This document shows, one piece after another, positions 1-10,059 of a DNA stretch of 25,836 nucleotides. The notes under the pieces are model-generated. The model made no database searches. It was not told the DNA's origin and saw only the letters and a program-made list of their open reading frames with translations. The stretch's first letter is position 1. Each line of letters begins with the position of its first letter. Both the position numbers and the translations under genes were made by a program. The stretch comes from Plakobranchus ocellatus. Its lineage: Eukaryota > Mollusca > Gastropoda > Plakobranchidae. Where the stretch lies: the NCBI GenBank assembly GCA_019648995.1, contig BLXT01005065.1, positions 1,274,222 to 1,300,057 of the forward strand. The letters run 5' to 3'.

Positions 1-556
1 TCTTTAAACAATGTATGATACTCGCCTTCTACTTCACGTGAGGCATAAATAGGTCTGACAAACATCGAACGCTTTTTATTTTTTTTTCGATAATACTTTC
101 TATGTAACCACCACAGAAAAATCACCATCTCGATGTCAGCCATACTTTTTTGCGAGCATTGACCCGCGTGTGTACGTTCTGTTTGACTGGTTGCAAAAGT
201 CGTACGACGTATGACTTTTATTGCGGAAAGAACGGCATATGACGATAACCTATAATTTTATTTTCCTCTCGTAAGCGGCATTCTCTGTGTGCCACCGACC
301 TAAGTCAGCTTTTTGATTTTGTTGAAAAGATATTTTCGTAGTCTGTGTGTGGATCCAGATTGGGATAAAATTGGCGCTTTTTCGGGGTGGGAACAAACGA
401 AAAAGCGCCTTAAAATGAAGTGTTTTAAGGTGAAGAATATTGTAGTATCTTATGTAAAAGTGGTAGATCTAGTCATTTTTACTAGAACATTCCTTTACTA
501 AAATTCTTTATGAGATTTGCAAAAACAATTAAAAAAAAAAAGTTTGGCTTTATCAG
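1..556. other. 5' flank of the small plus-strand gene, no firm coding sequence
   Basis: No convincing exon was found. Positions 130-260 are richer in CpG than the surroundings, which could mark a promoter, but there is no TATA or initiator I would defend. A short open frame at 313-501 contains a perfect 12-bp inverted repeat (listed separately) and ends soon after. An AAG/GTGAAG donor-like site lies near 432, but its phase does not match the exon at 557, so I did not build it into the gene. Confidence 0.4.
373..409. repeat. Perfect 12-bp inverted repeat (hairpin)
   Basis: The arms GGCGCTTTTTCG (373-384) and CGAAAAAGCGCC (398-409) are exact reverse complements separated by 13 bases. The arm is GC-rich at its base and T/A-rich toward the loop. 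It lies inside a short open frame of unknown status. There is no T-run directly after it and this appears to be eukaryotic DNA, so a bacterial-type terminator is not meant. It could be an end-to-end foldback scar or chance. Confidence 0.6.
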
Positions 557-598
557 GATTTGACTGTAGGATTAGCAGAGATAATTATTTGGCACAAG
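557..598 (+). CDS. Exon 1 of the small zinc-finger gene model
   Basis: This is a 42-nt microexon bounded by a pyrimidine-rich acceptor ending TTTATCAG and a strong donor CAAG/GTATGT. In the phase needed by the next exon it is open and reads [13 protein letters not shown]. It is too short to support by coding content alone; the case rests on splice sites and phase. Confidence 0.4.
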
Positions 599-3032
599 GT
601 ATGTGTTTAGAGTATAAAACGGAAACTACAGTGAGTCTATTCATTAGAGCCTTCAAAGAAATTTGATGTCATATATTCAGAAATGCTGATAACTGGAATA
701 ATAGATAGTTTGGGTTTTGGTTTTGTAACTTTCCGAATCAGAAACTGCAGCCTAACGCAGGATCTATAATGGTTTTAAGTTATTTTTTAGTGTATACTGT
801 GTGTATAGTCTGTCCACAATAATATGAGCTTAGACATTGGCCCTCCACCAAGCCAGGGCACCGGTACTGGGTTCGAACTCACGACACAAATCTCAAAGGG
901 CTCGCTAGCCACTCAACCACTGATGCCCTCCCCCCCGTTTCAGTTAAATCTTTCCATTCAAATTTATGTACTTAAGTGTGTATGGCCGGCTCGTCAAATT
1001 CCTTTGATATACTGCATACCTCAGGGATCAGACTTTAACTGCGTGCAACTACATGTAACTTTTTTCTCTTTGATCTATTGCCGATATGGTGGGCAAGTTA
1101 TCATACTAGGGCAACAATACTGATACAAACTTAATCATTGTGAAACTTGCTTCTCTGCCTACGAATGTAAGCTATATGGTTATTTTATGAAAATTGATGG
1201 TGGGATTTCATAGGCACGGAATTTAATTTTTGTTATTAATTTCAAATCGAACAATGGATAAGGAACGTTTATTTATGAAGTCAAAGCTCTGGATCATACT
1301 GCGTTCTGTGCACGTAAAGAGAGCAGCTACGGAAATAAAATATAAATGCACGCAACCATTTAGACCACTCAATGTATTTTGCTTTTCTATAGAATTGATA
1401 AAATTTATTTGGCATACTGCCGTCCAGGACTAGACTGGTCCATAGCCTCCAGACTAAACTCCTGTCTTAGGACAACCGGGGGCGTCGGTAGCACAGTGTC
1501 TTGCTAGTCCGCCCTGAGATCTGCAAGGACCCTTCTGTCGCGGGTTCGAGCCCCGCTACCGGCGCCCTGGCCTGATGGAGGGCCTGAAAGCCTGAGATCA
1601 CCTTGTTGTGGACTGGCTACAAAAAACTAACTAACTTAGGACAACCATCGCGCATCAATAATTATATCCCACACCTAACTCTTTCCCGATCCCCACATTC
1701 ACACCACTAAAAGACTGAGCTTTTCTAAAGTACAATCAAAATAATTAGTTTTTGAGGAAGATTTATCGATAAGTAGGCCGCTGACGTCAAAGTGTAATTT
1801 AGTGTGAAGATTGAGATGTTGACTAGAAGCGAGAATGGTTTTGAATTTTGTATGCATTGTTTTTTTTATTCTATTGTGCATAGAGTTAAATTGAATGAAA
1901 GGCAAGCTTTTAAAATAATATCCACATCTATTTGCAGGAATTATCGAGTTAGCCGCACAATGGCATCCTATGCAAAATTAGCTGATCATTGAATAGAATA
2001 TTACTGCTCTCTTTGCCTCATTCTATTACATCATAACAGTTTTTGCTTAGTCAAAGACAAAAAATATTTTTAATGCAGCCACTTGACCAATAGTAAAAAT
2101 TCACTATTGACGACTTTCTGGGTCGTTGCACCCTCTTTAATGCAAATGGGGGGAATATTTTTGTCAGGAAACTGTCACATAGAGTTTACTGAACAAAATT
2201 AATTAGCAAATACAGAGTAGGAAACAATGTTGAAAGGTCTATTATTATACACTATTCCCCTTCCCCCGTTCATATATCTAATCTTGTGTACATATGTATA
2301 ATCTCATTCAATTGATTTTTTTTGTCAACAATAGGTAGTGATGATGAGAAAAACATGGAAATTCCTAAGCAGAGGTTTGATGGTGCTAGCACAAATGAAA
2401 GCCAACTTGGTATGTTCACTAAATGTTCATTTGTACAGCTTCTAATCAATTGGTATTATAGATGAAGGCCATGTGGCAAATCTCAATTGACTACTAAGTT
2501 TGCTACTGGTATCATTCATAAACATTTTGTTTGTGTGATGACTAGCTTCAATCAGAGGCCTATAAATATAGCAAAGTACGTAGAAATATGTCTAGTAAAT
2601 TAAAAAAAGAATTAATTTAGGACACATATACCTTTATTGAAGCGAAAAAAGTATGATTTTTTATGTTAGTGCACAATTGTTAATGCATATAATTATCTTC
2701 TTGGCGTTTATATTTCTGTTGATAAATTTCAAGCAAAATGACTGTCAGTTACATTTCTGCAGGGAACACTATGATTGAAAGTATTAGAATCAAATCAATC
2801 AGTGATTTACATGTTGTTTTTTTTTGGTCTTCTGTTTGTTTCAGTGAGCCATGCAATATCCAGGAATGGTGCTGTGATTCTTAATAAACAACAGTTTTGC
2901 TACTTTTGTGAAAAGCCTCAACTCAAGTTGGCAAGACATCTAACATCTTTACACAAAAAAGAGTTAGGTGCGGCACAACTCCTCGGAGCAAAATCTGTGG
3001 GCCCAGAGAAGTATCAGACAGGTTTAAAGTAA
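557..3032 (+). CDS. Predicted three-exon gene encoding a small C2H2-like zinc-finger protein (partial model)
   Basis: Three short open segments have canonical borders and join in frame: 557-598 (acceptor TTTATCAG, donor AAG/GTATGT), 2335-2409 (acceptor ACAATAG, donor TTG/GTATGT) and 2845-3032 (acceptor TTGTTTCAG, stop TAA at 3030-3032). Every junction is phase 1 and the first two exons are multiples of three (42 and 75 nt). The joined product is about 100 residues from position 557, with no start codon found, so upstream exons are missing. The last exon reads C-Y-F-C, then R-H and L-H spaced as in a single C2H2 finger ([19 protein letters not shown]). Similar short fingers occur in many expanded invertebrate gene families, but I do not recognise this one. 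SINEs sit in the first intron. The gene may be a degenerate copy: the stop follows the finger closely, and a second donor at 3022 could extend it in the same phase. Confidence 0.5.
803..936 (-). mobile_element. tRNA-derived SINE, copy 1 (minus strand)
   Basis: On the minus strand the element begins with a G-run, GGGCATCAGTGGTTGAGTGG (A-box-like) and GAGTTCGAACCC (B box, RGTTCGANNCC), then a body with GGTGCCCTGGCTTGGTGGAG and a tail with TTGTGGACAGACTA. The same body and tail words occur in the plus-strand copy at 1478-1634, so both belong to one family. No clear target duplication was seen for this copy; the left border is approximate. Confidence 0.75.
1466..1646 (+). mobile_element. tRNA-derived SINE, copy 2, with 12-bp target site duplication
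   Basis: The body spans 1478-1634. A tRNA-like head carries an A-box-like GTCGGTAGCACAGTG and a B box GGGTTCGAGCCCC; the ends of the head (GGCGTCGGTAGC and GCTACCGGCGCC) are complementary with one G-T pair. The body word GGCGCCCTGGCCTGATGGAG and tail word TTGTGGACTGGCTA match copy 1. The 3' end is a short CTAA repeat. The element is flanked by perfect direct repeats CTTAGGACAACC at 1466-1477 and 1635-1646, the signature of target-primed insertion. Confidence 0.88.
2335..2409 (+). CDS. Exon 2 of the small zinc-finger gene model
   Basis: This 75-nt exon is open in the phase set by its neighbours and reads [20 protein letters not shown] followed by ESQL. It is acidic then polar, without a recognisable domain. 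The acceptor is T-rich sequence followed by ACAATAG; the donor is G/GTATGT. A second AG four bases downstream could be used instead but would shift the frame. Confidence 0.5.
2845..3032 (+). CDS. Terminal exon of the small gene: C2H2-like zinc finger
   Basis: A long T-rich tract ending GTTTCAG precedes the exon. The coding part includes [18 protein letters not shown] and TSLHKKE, giving two Cys two residues apart and two His about five apart, then a Gly/Ala-rich stretch and a TAA stop. The finger is well formed, so the exon has probably been under protein-level selection at least until recently. A donor-like CAG/GT at 3021/3022 in phase 1 offers an alternative longer transcript. Confidence 0.6.
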
Positions 3033-6000
3033 CTCAAGTGTTTGGGTTACTTTGTCCATAATATTAAAAGCCTGAAAGAAAAAAAGGGACATAGTGGTTG
3101 TTAAACGACCAACAAAAAAATCGAAGTCTCTGAATACCTACCATGTATTAACTGTTATAGACGCATTAAGGACATACCAATAATGCACTCTGAAACTTGA
3201 TGACAAAAGCTTAAATTTAAATATCTCTGGTGTATCACATAAGCTTCTGACAACCTCTAATGTAATTCATCAGGCGAGACTACTACTGGATACTGTTTGT
3301 CTCCAAGAAAAATCAGTAATATCAGCACAATCAATCTACTGGGTATTTTATGTTGTAAATTATTGATTAGGAAAAGAGATCAATATTTTTCACTTCTGAT
3401 TTCTTTTTTTTATTTAACAAATGATATAGGCCACTTAAATGTTTATAAATGAAATTTTTTTAATGCTCCCAAAGTATGATTAGTTTATCCATTGAGCATG
3501 GAGATTTTTGGGGAAAGAGGGGTTGGGGTGCAGTTGCAGGTGAAATATTGGAACATCGGTAGTCATGAATCTAGTAGTGTGATTATTTCTGTGCTGATTT
3601 TTCTTTCAGTTTTTCACTCTGCAAACAATATGATGCATGACATTTGTTATGTAATAAAAAATGTTGGTAAAGATTTTCAAAAAATATAACAGCATAATTT
3701 TGAAGTTGAAAATTAACGACAAATTGATTTTCACAGACATTTGTAACCTCTTTCCTAAACTCTTTTTTGCTTTTACTTTTATTCATGTTGCGCATTTTGA
3801 GCAGTGAATATTAATTTATCATTGTGTGTAGTTAAGTGAATTAATTTTTGTAATGTAGTCACTTTTATAGTCTAAACAACCTTCCTACAAATTGTGTCCA
3901 TTGGAAGGGCAGGAAAGCTTAAATTTTATATTCTATTCCTTCCTAAACTAAAGGTAAAAGCAGGCCTACTTACTGTAAAGACAAATGTGAAAACTGTTCC
4001 AAATTTAAGGAAGCAATGCTGGCAACTTATTATGTGTTAAAATCAGTCTGTCAGGGCAAATCCTTTTTTCAGGGGCTAGGAAGAACGGAAAAGCTATAGT
4101 TGCATATATGCCAGATCTCATCAAACACTAGGAGCGATAAAAAAAGGATTGAAAATCAGAAGAAAAAAAAAAAGAATAAGAAAGAGGCAAAGCATATATT
4201 AAAAGGTAAGATGAAGTCTATAAACATTGGAGGAGAATGGTAGAATATGTTAAGATGGAAGTGACGTAAATAAAAAAAAAAGTTCTGAGATAAATCAAAA
4301 GGCAAATCTTAGATATTTTAAAAAATCAAGTCAGGCATTTAAAATTAGTTTTTTTTTTTAAAAGCCAAAGGTCTTAGTTTAGCTGGAACGTTAGAAAACA
4401 TCTCAAAATCAAAAAAGTCATCTAAAACAATCAGTCTGTATGACTATCTTTGAAACATCCATCAACAACTGACTTGCTGTAAGTGGACATTTATTTTGTT
4501 TCTTATTAAAATAAAATATTTTATTGCTCGTTGTTATTTTTACTACTGCATTTGTATTATATTTCTTTGGTAGAATGTGCTTTGAAAAAAACCATCAGTA
4601 TTTGTTTACATTTTAATGGATAAATTTTACCTAATTATGTTCTAGTTTTAATACTTCTACCGGAAGTTAGAATATATCTTCAATCTGTTTTGGGCATTTT
4701 AATTGCTAAACGAAATATTTTAGCTCAATAATAATGGTGAATTCATAACCGGTTTTAAAAAGGGCACCGGAATAAATTATTGATGCGGTTATCTTGAATG
4801 ATTTTCATTTTATATTAACTTGATAGTCAAAATATTGCTAATTATATTTGCATATGTTACGTCCATTTTTAGAGGCAAATAATCGCTGCATTATCTAAAT
4901 AGTAATGATTTTATAATTTGCATAAAAAATACATGGATTTGAGTTCAAATCTTGATTGGTTTTTATTTTATCTTAAGTGGTTGTTAATGACTTAACATAT
5001 TAGTTAAGTTTCTCGCTAGTTTGGCCACATCACTGGAAAATAGTTTTTATCGCTCATTTTAAAAGTACATGTAATTTAGAATCTGCTTGAAAAATCATTT
5101 TTATGATAATCTCCATTGGTTTTATTTTTGCAAAAATAAAAACTAAGCACAATGCGCAGATTGTATTATCAATATGGTTTTATGACTGTGTTTCTTTTTA
5201 TCCTGAGATTTAAGTGTTCTAAAATTAATTTAGCTCAGCCCATTTCCCAATGAGCATTAATAAACTTTTACATTTCTGGGATGTTTACTTCTTTTTTCAA
5301 GATGCCTGGTTGGTTTTATTTTTTTTAATTTATTTATTTATTTATTTTTTTGCAATACATGTTATGTGTTTTGTCCTTTAGCTACTTTATAATTTTTGAA
5401 ATTTTAGGTTGAACTTTTAAAACTTCTAAAATCTACACAGAAATTTTTTTTTCGGCAGATTTCTTGGATTTCTGTCTCCTGGCTAAATTTAATGATTTGT
5501 TAGGAGTTGCTACTCGTGCTTCTTAAGAACATAAGTTCATTTTTTTAGCGTTAATACAGATCTCTTCATGCCCATAACTTTTTTTTTTATTTCTTATCGA
5601 TTTATTCATGTTTTTGCTCTGTAGCTTACTTGTTTTATGGAACCTTATGCAATAAACATGATCTAGTTGGTGTATTGTTTTCTTGAAACTTATTTGGCAG
5701 TACCTACTATTAATGACTAATGTTTTGTCATTGAAATGTACTATGACAAGAATGAAAAGGAATTTCTTGTTGTAACAGGATTTCAAGATAAACCTTCTTA
5801 GTTCATTTGTTTGTTTTTTTTTTTAATATCAAAATGGGTAGGTAAATGTTTTGCTATAGATTTTTTTGCTGAGCCTATTTTTTTTCACATTTAAATTTTC
5901 AAAAATAAACGTGTTCAGCGTTAATTCTTACTTTTCAGGATTTTAATTTTCACTTATTTTTTTTCCTGTTAGATACTTCAGGATCTTCATTTGCTACGTA

Positions 6001-6467
6001 AAAGATACGCAAACACATTACAAAAATATTTTTCAAGCCTTTATTTTGTCATCAAATTATAATAAACTGCATCCCCATTTACAAAAATGCTCACCAAGCC
6101 ATTTTGAAATACAAATGTATTCAAAAATTTTCAGCACAAATTGCTAACAAAAAGTTGAGATTACTCTTTGCAAAAATGTAGCGACCTTTCGCGTTTTTCA
6201 AGGTTCTGTTGTGTATGCTGTAACTATAACATATATAGTAGTGCCATCTCTAAAAATGACATAAAATACCCCATGCAATATAAATACAAATACTTTGATC
6301 CAGTGGAACTTACAGTTGCTGTTCACCATACTCCCTTTGATGTGGCACGCAAATATTTTCAAGAGAACCGTTTGCAAGTGTGTCAAATAAGATATTAACA
6401 ATAAGATTCACGACCGTGAGAGGAAAAAATAAATTTAAGCAATGTTTTGAATATTAACCAAGAAAAA
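3033..6467. other. AT-rich non-coding stretch
   Basis: No exon-like segment with paired splice sites, no tRNA and no transposon ends were recognised. The sequence is AT-rich with many T-runs and a short ATTT-type repeat at about 5325-5350. Open frames here are short and have no family resemblance on either strand. Confidence 0.5.
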
Positions 6468-6719
6468 CGTTAACGCTGTAGTGCGATCTACGGCTTCTAA
6501 CCACAGCATTACGGGTTCGACCCCATTTGCGTTAATAAGTGGTGAAATAGGATATCATTTAACCAGACCTTTCCTAATATTAATAGTCTATATACCTGTA
6601 GTGATAAAAAAAATGCCCCTGGGGCTGAAGAAAGCAGTTACACACCCCTGCTCTGACGCACAAAGTTGGGTCTCGAATAACAAAAGGGCCTTATAGGTGC
6701 AGTAGCGGGAAAAAAAAAA
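6468..6719 (+). mobile_element. Possible tRNA-derived SINE relic with poly-A tail
   Basis: The segment opens with TTAACGC and about 60 bases later has its complement GCGTTAA. Between them lies a GTAG/CTAC stem-loop in the D-arm position and a B-box-like GGGTTCGACCCC. The T-arm pairs poorly, so it is not an intact tRNA gene. A further 180 bases end in an A-run near 6710-6720, which fits a retroposed element. It shares no body words with the SINE family at 0.8 and 1.5 kb, so it would be a different family. Confidence 0.4.
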
Positions 6720-7345
6720 ACAACCAGACACAAAAATAACAAAAAATCATATTTAAAAAGCACACACAAAATATGTTCCCAGAAACATGTCAACCCGTGT
6801 GCAATTATATAGAGAGAAATGTTTTTGGGGCCGTGGATACCGCAACATTTATGTGTAAAAAAATACTATATTTATATATCTTAATTTTGAAAATATTTGA
6901 ATTTTATAACATAACTATATATATTTGGAATCTATATGAATTCAGAAACCTACATGCCAAACTTTAAACACGTACAAGCAAAACTATGCAGCCTCTGACT
7001 CGAAGAACGGTATCAAATTCTCACAAGAAGACCTTCCCTAAACAAAAAAAAACGAACTCTTATCAACCTGCCCCCACAGAAGGAAATATCTTCTTCAAAA
7101 TATGAAACCCCCATGATAGCCTCAGCAGCTAAAAACACTTTTTTATTTTTTATCTTTTTATTTTTTTTTTTTTTAATTTTATTTATATATATATTTTTTT
7201 TTTTATTTATTTATTGTTATTATTATCATAATTAACCGTAGAGACACCCCATACACTGCAAAATAAGCGGGGATTGGAGAAACACGAAGGACAGGAAGAA
7301 AAAGCGGAAAACTCGTCACGCTTGACTTTCGCCACCCTCAATAAC
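6720..7345. other. AT-rich spacer with low-complexity A/T tract
   Basis: Positions 7140-7230 are almost pure A/T. The flanking sequence has no supported gene. Positions 7240-7345 could belong to the 5' end of the Penelope-like element that follows, but no repeat partner is present in the window to prove it. Confidence 0.4.
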
Positions 7346-7353
7346 ATCATTCT

Positions 7354-7399
7354 GCGCCCTGAAGAAGTCCACGTAGGACGGAAACAATTTTGTAGGTGC
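7354..7399 (+). ncRNA. Hammerhead ribozyme, type I-like fold
   Basis: All parts of the hammerhead core are present in order. Stem I is GCGCC (7354-7358) with GGTGC (7395-7399), one G-U pair. The first core strand is CTGAAGA (7359-7365), matching CUGANGA. Stem II is GTCC (7367-7370) with GGAC (7376-7379) around ACGTA. The second core strand is GAA (7381-7383). Stem III is ACA (7384-7386) with TGT (7391-7393) around ATTT. The predicted cleavage base is A7394. One deviation: positions A7366 and G7380 face each other as an A-G pair at the base of stem II instead of the usual G-C, which could lower activity. The short stem III is typical of retroelement hammerheads. Confidence 0.72.
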
Positions 7400-9030
7400 C
7401 TGCCTCAGAAAGAAAGTATGCCTATGTAAGAAACTTTTTATTTATTTTCAAGCTCCTTGCATGAGTCGATCACTATCATACCATTTTATTCAACCAAGTA
7501 GATCTAGAAGCTCCGACAGTCGAACACTCTCAATAGAATTGATAAGAACCTAGACAGATACATGGACAACAACCGCTCGAACAAACCACCTTTCGTTAAT
7601 CCACTAAAAATATCCCCATATGTAGTAAAAAGCAGTATATCAAAGCCCTCATCAACAAAACTGAAATCTTCATAAAAAAACTTGAGTTGGAGGGTCTTCT
7701 TCTTTTTGAACCCTGATGTACACACATCAGACAAAGAAACATTCGGCTTTCCGTCATCAAAATAACCCCTTGCATACACGAGATGAAAGAATTCAAGGAG
7801 GGACTTATCAATATCATAGAAAGTGTCAAATTCAAACTTGTAAGAAACAGTTTCCAAAGCAAGTTAAAAGCGGACATCAACAAAATAAAACAAGACAAGC
7901 AGTTATACATCCCTGCCGACAGCCAAAACCAACAATTACTATAAACTAAACGATACACAATACGAGAACTTATTGAACAAATGTGTTATAAAAGAATACA
8001 GGAAAACTGGCGCCCAGGCTACACACGAACTGGCGATAGAAGACAAAAACATCGCAGAAAGATTAGATCTCACTGATCGCATCGAAATTACAGCCAAGAG
8101 GGAAGCGTTCATAACACTCAAAGACCACAAACCGAATTTCCAAAATAAACCCACGTGCAGATTGATAAATTCTTGTAAGCCAGAGCTAGGCAAAGTCAGT
8201 AAACACAAAATTTCCCAGATTATGAACGAGGTGAAAGCTAAAACCGATACGCACCAATGGAAAAACACAGCGGGGGTTGTTGCCAGGTTTAATAACATCA
8301 AAAACAAAAATGCACATAGTATGTTCTAGTTTGACATATGCGACTTTTATCCATCAATATCACTCAAACTATTGAACAGATCCTTAGACTACGCCGCTAA
8401 CTTTACACATATACCCAGCGAGGACAGCCATATCATCACACACACGAAAAAAGCAACGTTATATAAGAAAGGCGAAGCATGGAGAAAACTAGCATCGGAC
8501 TTTGTCATCACTATGAGTAGTTTTGATTGCGCTGAAACGTGCGAGCTGGTCGGCCTTTACCTGCTTTCTCAACTAAAAAACTTAAACATAAATGTAGGCC
8601 TATACAGAAACGACGGACTAGCAGTCACTACACAAAGCGCCAGAGAGGCCGAGTCAATCAAGAAGAAGATATACAAAATATTTAAAGACAATGGACGTAA
8701 TATCACCATTGAAGCCAACAAAAAAGCAGTAGATTTCCTAGATATCTCATTCAACTTAAGAACGGGCACGTACAACCCATACAAAAAACCTAACACCAAC
8801 ATCAACTACATCAATAAGGAAAGCAACCACCCGCCATCTATAAAGAGAAACCTTGCAAAAGCCATAGCAATACGCCTCTCGAACAATTCAAACAATGCTG
8901 AAATATTCCACCAAGCAGCCGAAAAGTACCAAGAGGCATTGACCTGTAGCGGCTACCAACAGCAACTGCGGTATACACCTTCACATCAACTCGCAATCGA
9001 GTATTCAAAATGCATCTTCGACAGAGCGGC
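7354..9030 (+). mobile_element. Decayed Penelope-like retroelement (ribozyme, reverse transcriptase, truncated 3' end)
   Basis: A hammerhead-type fold at 7354-7399 is followed by a plus-strand reverse-transcriptase reading frame that is recoverable with a few lesions. Upstream remnants read QYIKALINKTEIFIKKL (7633 on) and KEFKEGLINIIESVKF (7786 on). The core has FITLKDHKPNFQNKP, a CRLIN and ISK block, FDICDFYPSIS and LYRNDGLA, in the order seen in Penelope-like enzymes. Hammerhead ribozymes are known in Penelope-like elements, so the two signals support each other. No GIY-YIG endonuclease and no second ribozyme copy were found, and similarity fades after about 9000, so the 3' part is lost. 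Lesions: a TGA near 7711, a one-base shift near 7920, a TAG at 8327-8329 and an Asp-to-Asn change in the catalytic motif. Confidence 0.75.
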
Positions 9031-9058
9031 GTTCTCTGCTTCACCTGTAATTGAATAG
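7600..9058 (+). pseudogene. Penelope-like reverse transcriptase, inactivated
   Basis: The main frame is open from 7973 to 9058 except for one TAG at 8327-8329, which falls directly before motif A (SMF-stop-FDICDFYPSIS); a CAG-to-TAG change would explain it. Before that, the N-terminal part lies in another frame (KADINKIKQDKQLYIPAD) and rejoins through a one-base shift near 7920, where TNNYYKLNDTQYENLLN continues the pattern. The motif A aspartate is present. Motif C, usually YxDD, reads YRND: the first metal-binding Asp is replaced by Asn, which should abolish polymerisation. The region after motif C (KKKIYKIFKDNG, AVDFLDISFNL, NHPPSI) is well conserved by eye with the family. The last 25 or so residues before the stop at 9056-9058 are unlike the family and probably come from flanking DNA. 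Confidence 0.75.
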
Positions 9059-9720
9059 CCTCTGTTGCTGCGTGCAGTGTATCCCGGGAAATGGTCCTTT
9101 TTATAGGGTGTGTGTCTGGGGGGAGTGTAACGGCAAAACCCCATCTCCTATAATGACACAAGGCACAAGTCCAAGATGTTGTGCGCCTGGTAAGGCTGTG
9201 TCTTGTGGTAGGTTGTTTGCAGATAAAGCTTTGACCACGCTTGGGTTTTAAAAAATGGTCCCATCACTGTTTCTCCGCTAAGATCCAATATCTACATATC
9301 TAAACTCGAAGTTCACGTCTGCATGGGCCAGTAAATCCATAGAAAATGTATTCTTGTAAATGTAATAGAAGGGTTCTGTCTTACTTGGTGCTATTAGGAG
9401 AATGTGTTTGCCATCTATGGTCTCAAGGCAATTTTGGAAAGTCCCATTTTATATTGAATTTTCCGCCATAAGTCTCCAATCATCACTGCATATGTTTCCA
9501 AATCAATCAAATAGAGTGGACACCAATCCGAAAACTGAATGTCAGAGATTTGAATGACTCCCCTGTAGCTAAAATCCTGAAGAATAAGATGCAAAGATTA
9601 TTATAAGAGAATGAAATGTATGGTATATTTTTTACCAGGCTACAAGGGTATAAATAATGTATTACTAGGGCAGCCTAATTGTGAGAATGTTTATTTGATT
9701 TGATATAATATAATAATTAC
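9059..9720. other. Unassigned spacer downstream of the retroelement
   Basis: No exon, repeat border or RNA gene was recognised. The first 200 bases are more GC-rich than the surroundings and could be the tail of another transposon, but nothing identifies it. Confidence 0.4.
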
Positions 9721-9721
9721 T

Positions 9722-9744
9722 GCAGCAGCAGCAACAACAACAGT

Positions 9745-9780
<36 letters not shown>

Positions 9781-9801
9781 AACAACAACAACAACAACAA
9801 A
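9722..9801. repeat. (CAG/AAC)n trinucleotide microsatellite
   Basis: About 80 bases begin with CAG units and continue as CAA/ACA repeats with a few interruptions (a GTA unit and an ATA unit). Cys or Gln runs predicted across it are repeat artefacts. Confidence 0.95.
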
Positions 9802-9932
9802 ATTTAAAAAGAGCTCGACCCATGGCAGGCTCTAGGCGCTGTACAATAAAGATATCTACACATACAAATGTTAACTCTCCCTTCCTCCCTCCCCTTTCTC
9901 TCTCTTTCTTATACACATTATTTTTCTCTCCC

Positions 9933-9933
<1 letters not shown>

Positions 9934-9990
<57 letters not shown>
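9934..9990. repeat. (CT)n dinucleotide microsatellite
   Basis: This is a nearly pure CT run with imperfect CTTT units at its right edge. With the AAC array 130 bp to the left it makes a compound low-complexity block. Confidence 0.95.
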
Positions 9991-9991
<1 letters not shown>

Positions 9992-10059
9992 TCTCTTCTT
10001 CATAGAGCTTTTTTTTTTTATTTTTCCCCTTCCCCTTATCATCCAACAAAATGTATTCT

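Noticed and set aside
1478..1565. Functional tRNA gene
   Set aside because: The head has A- and B-box-like sequences, but cloverleaf pairing is not normal, and the body, tail and target duplication show a SINE.
7504..8307. Minus-strand open frames of 117-122 codons
   Set aside because: They lie antisense to the Penelope-like reverse transcriptase, whose plus-strand motifs are clear.
8327..8329. Programmed readthrough or recoding at the TAG in the RT frame
   Set aside because: The stop is TAG, not TGA, so the selenocysteine use reported for some Penelope-like elements does not apply. Other lesions in the same copy make simple decay the better explanation.
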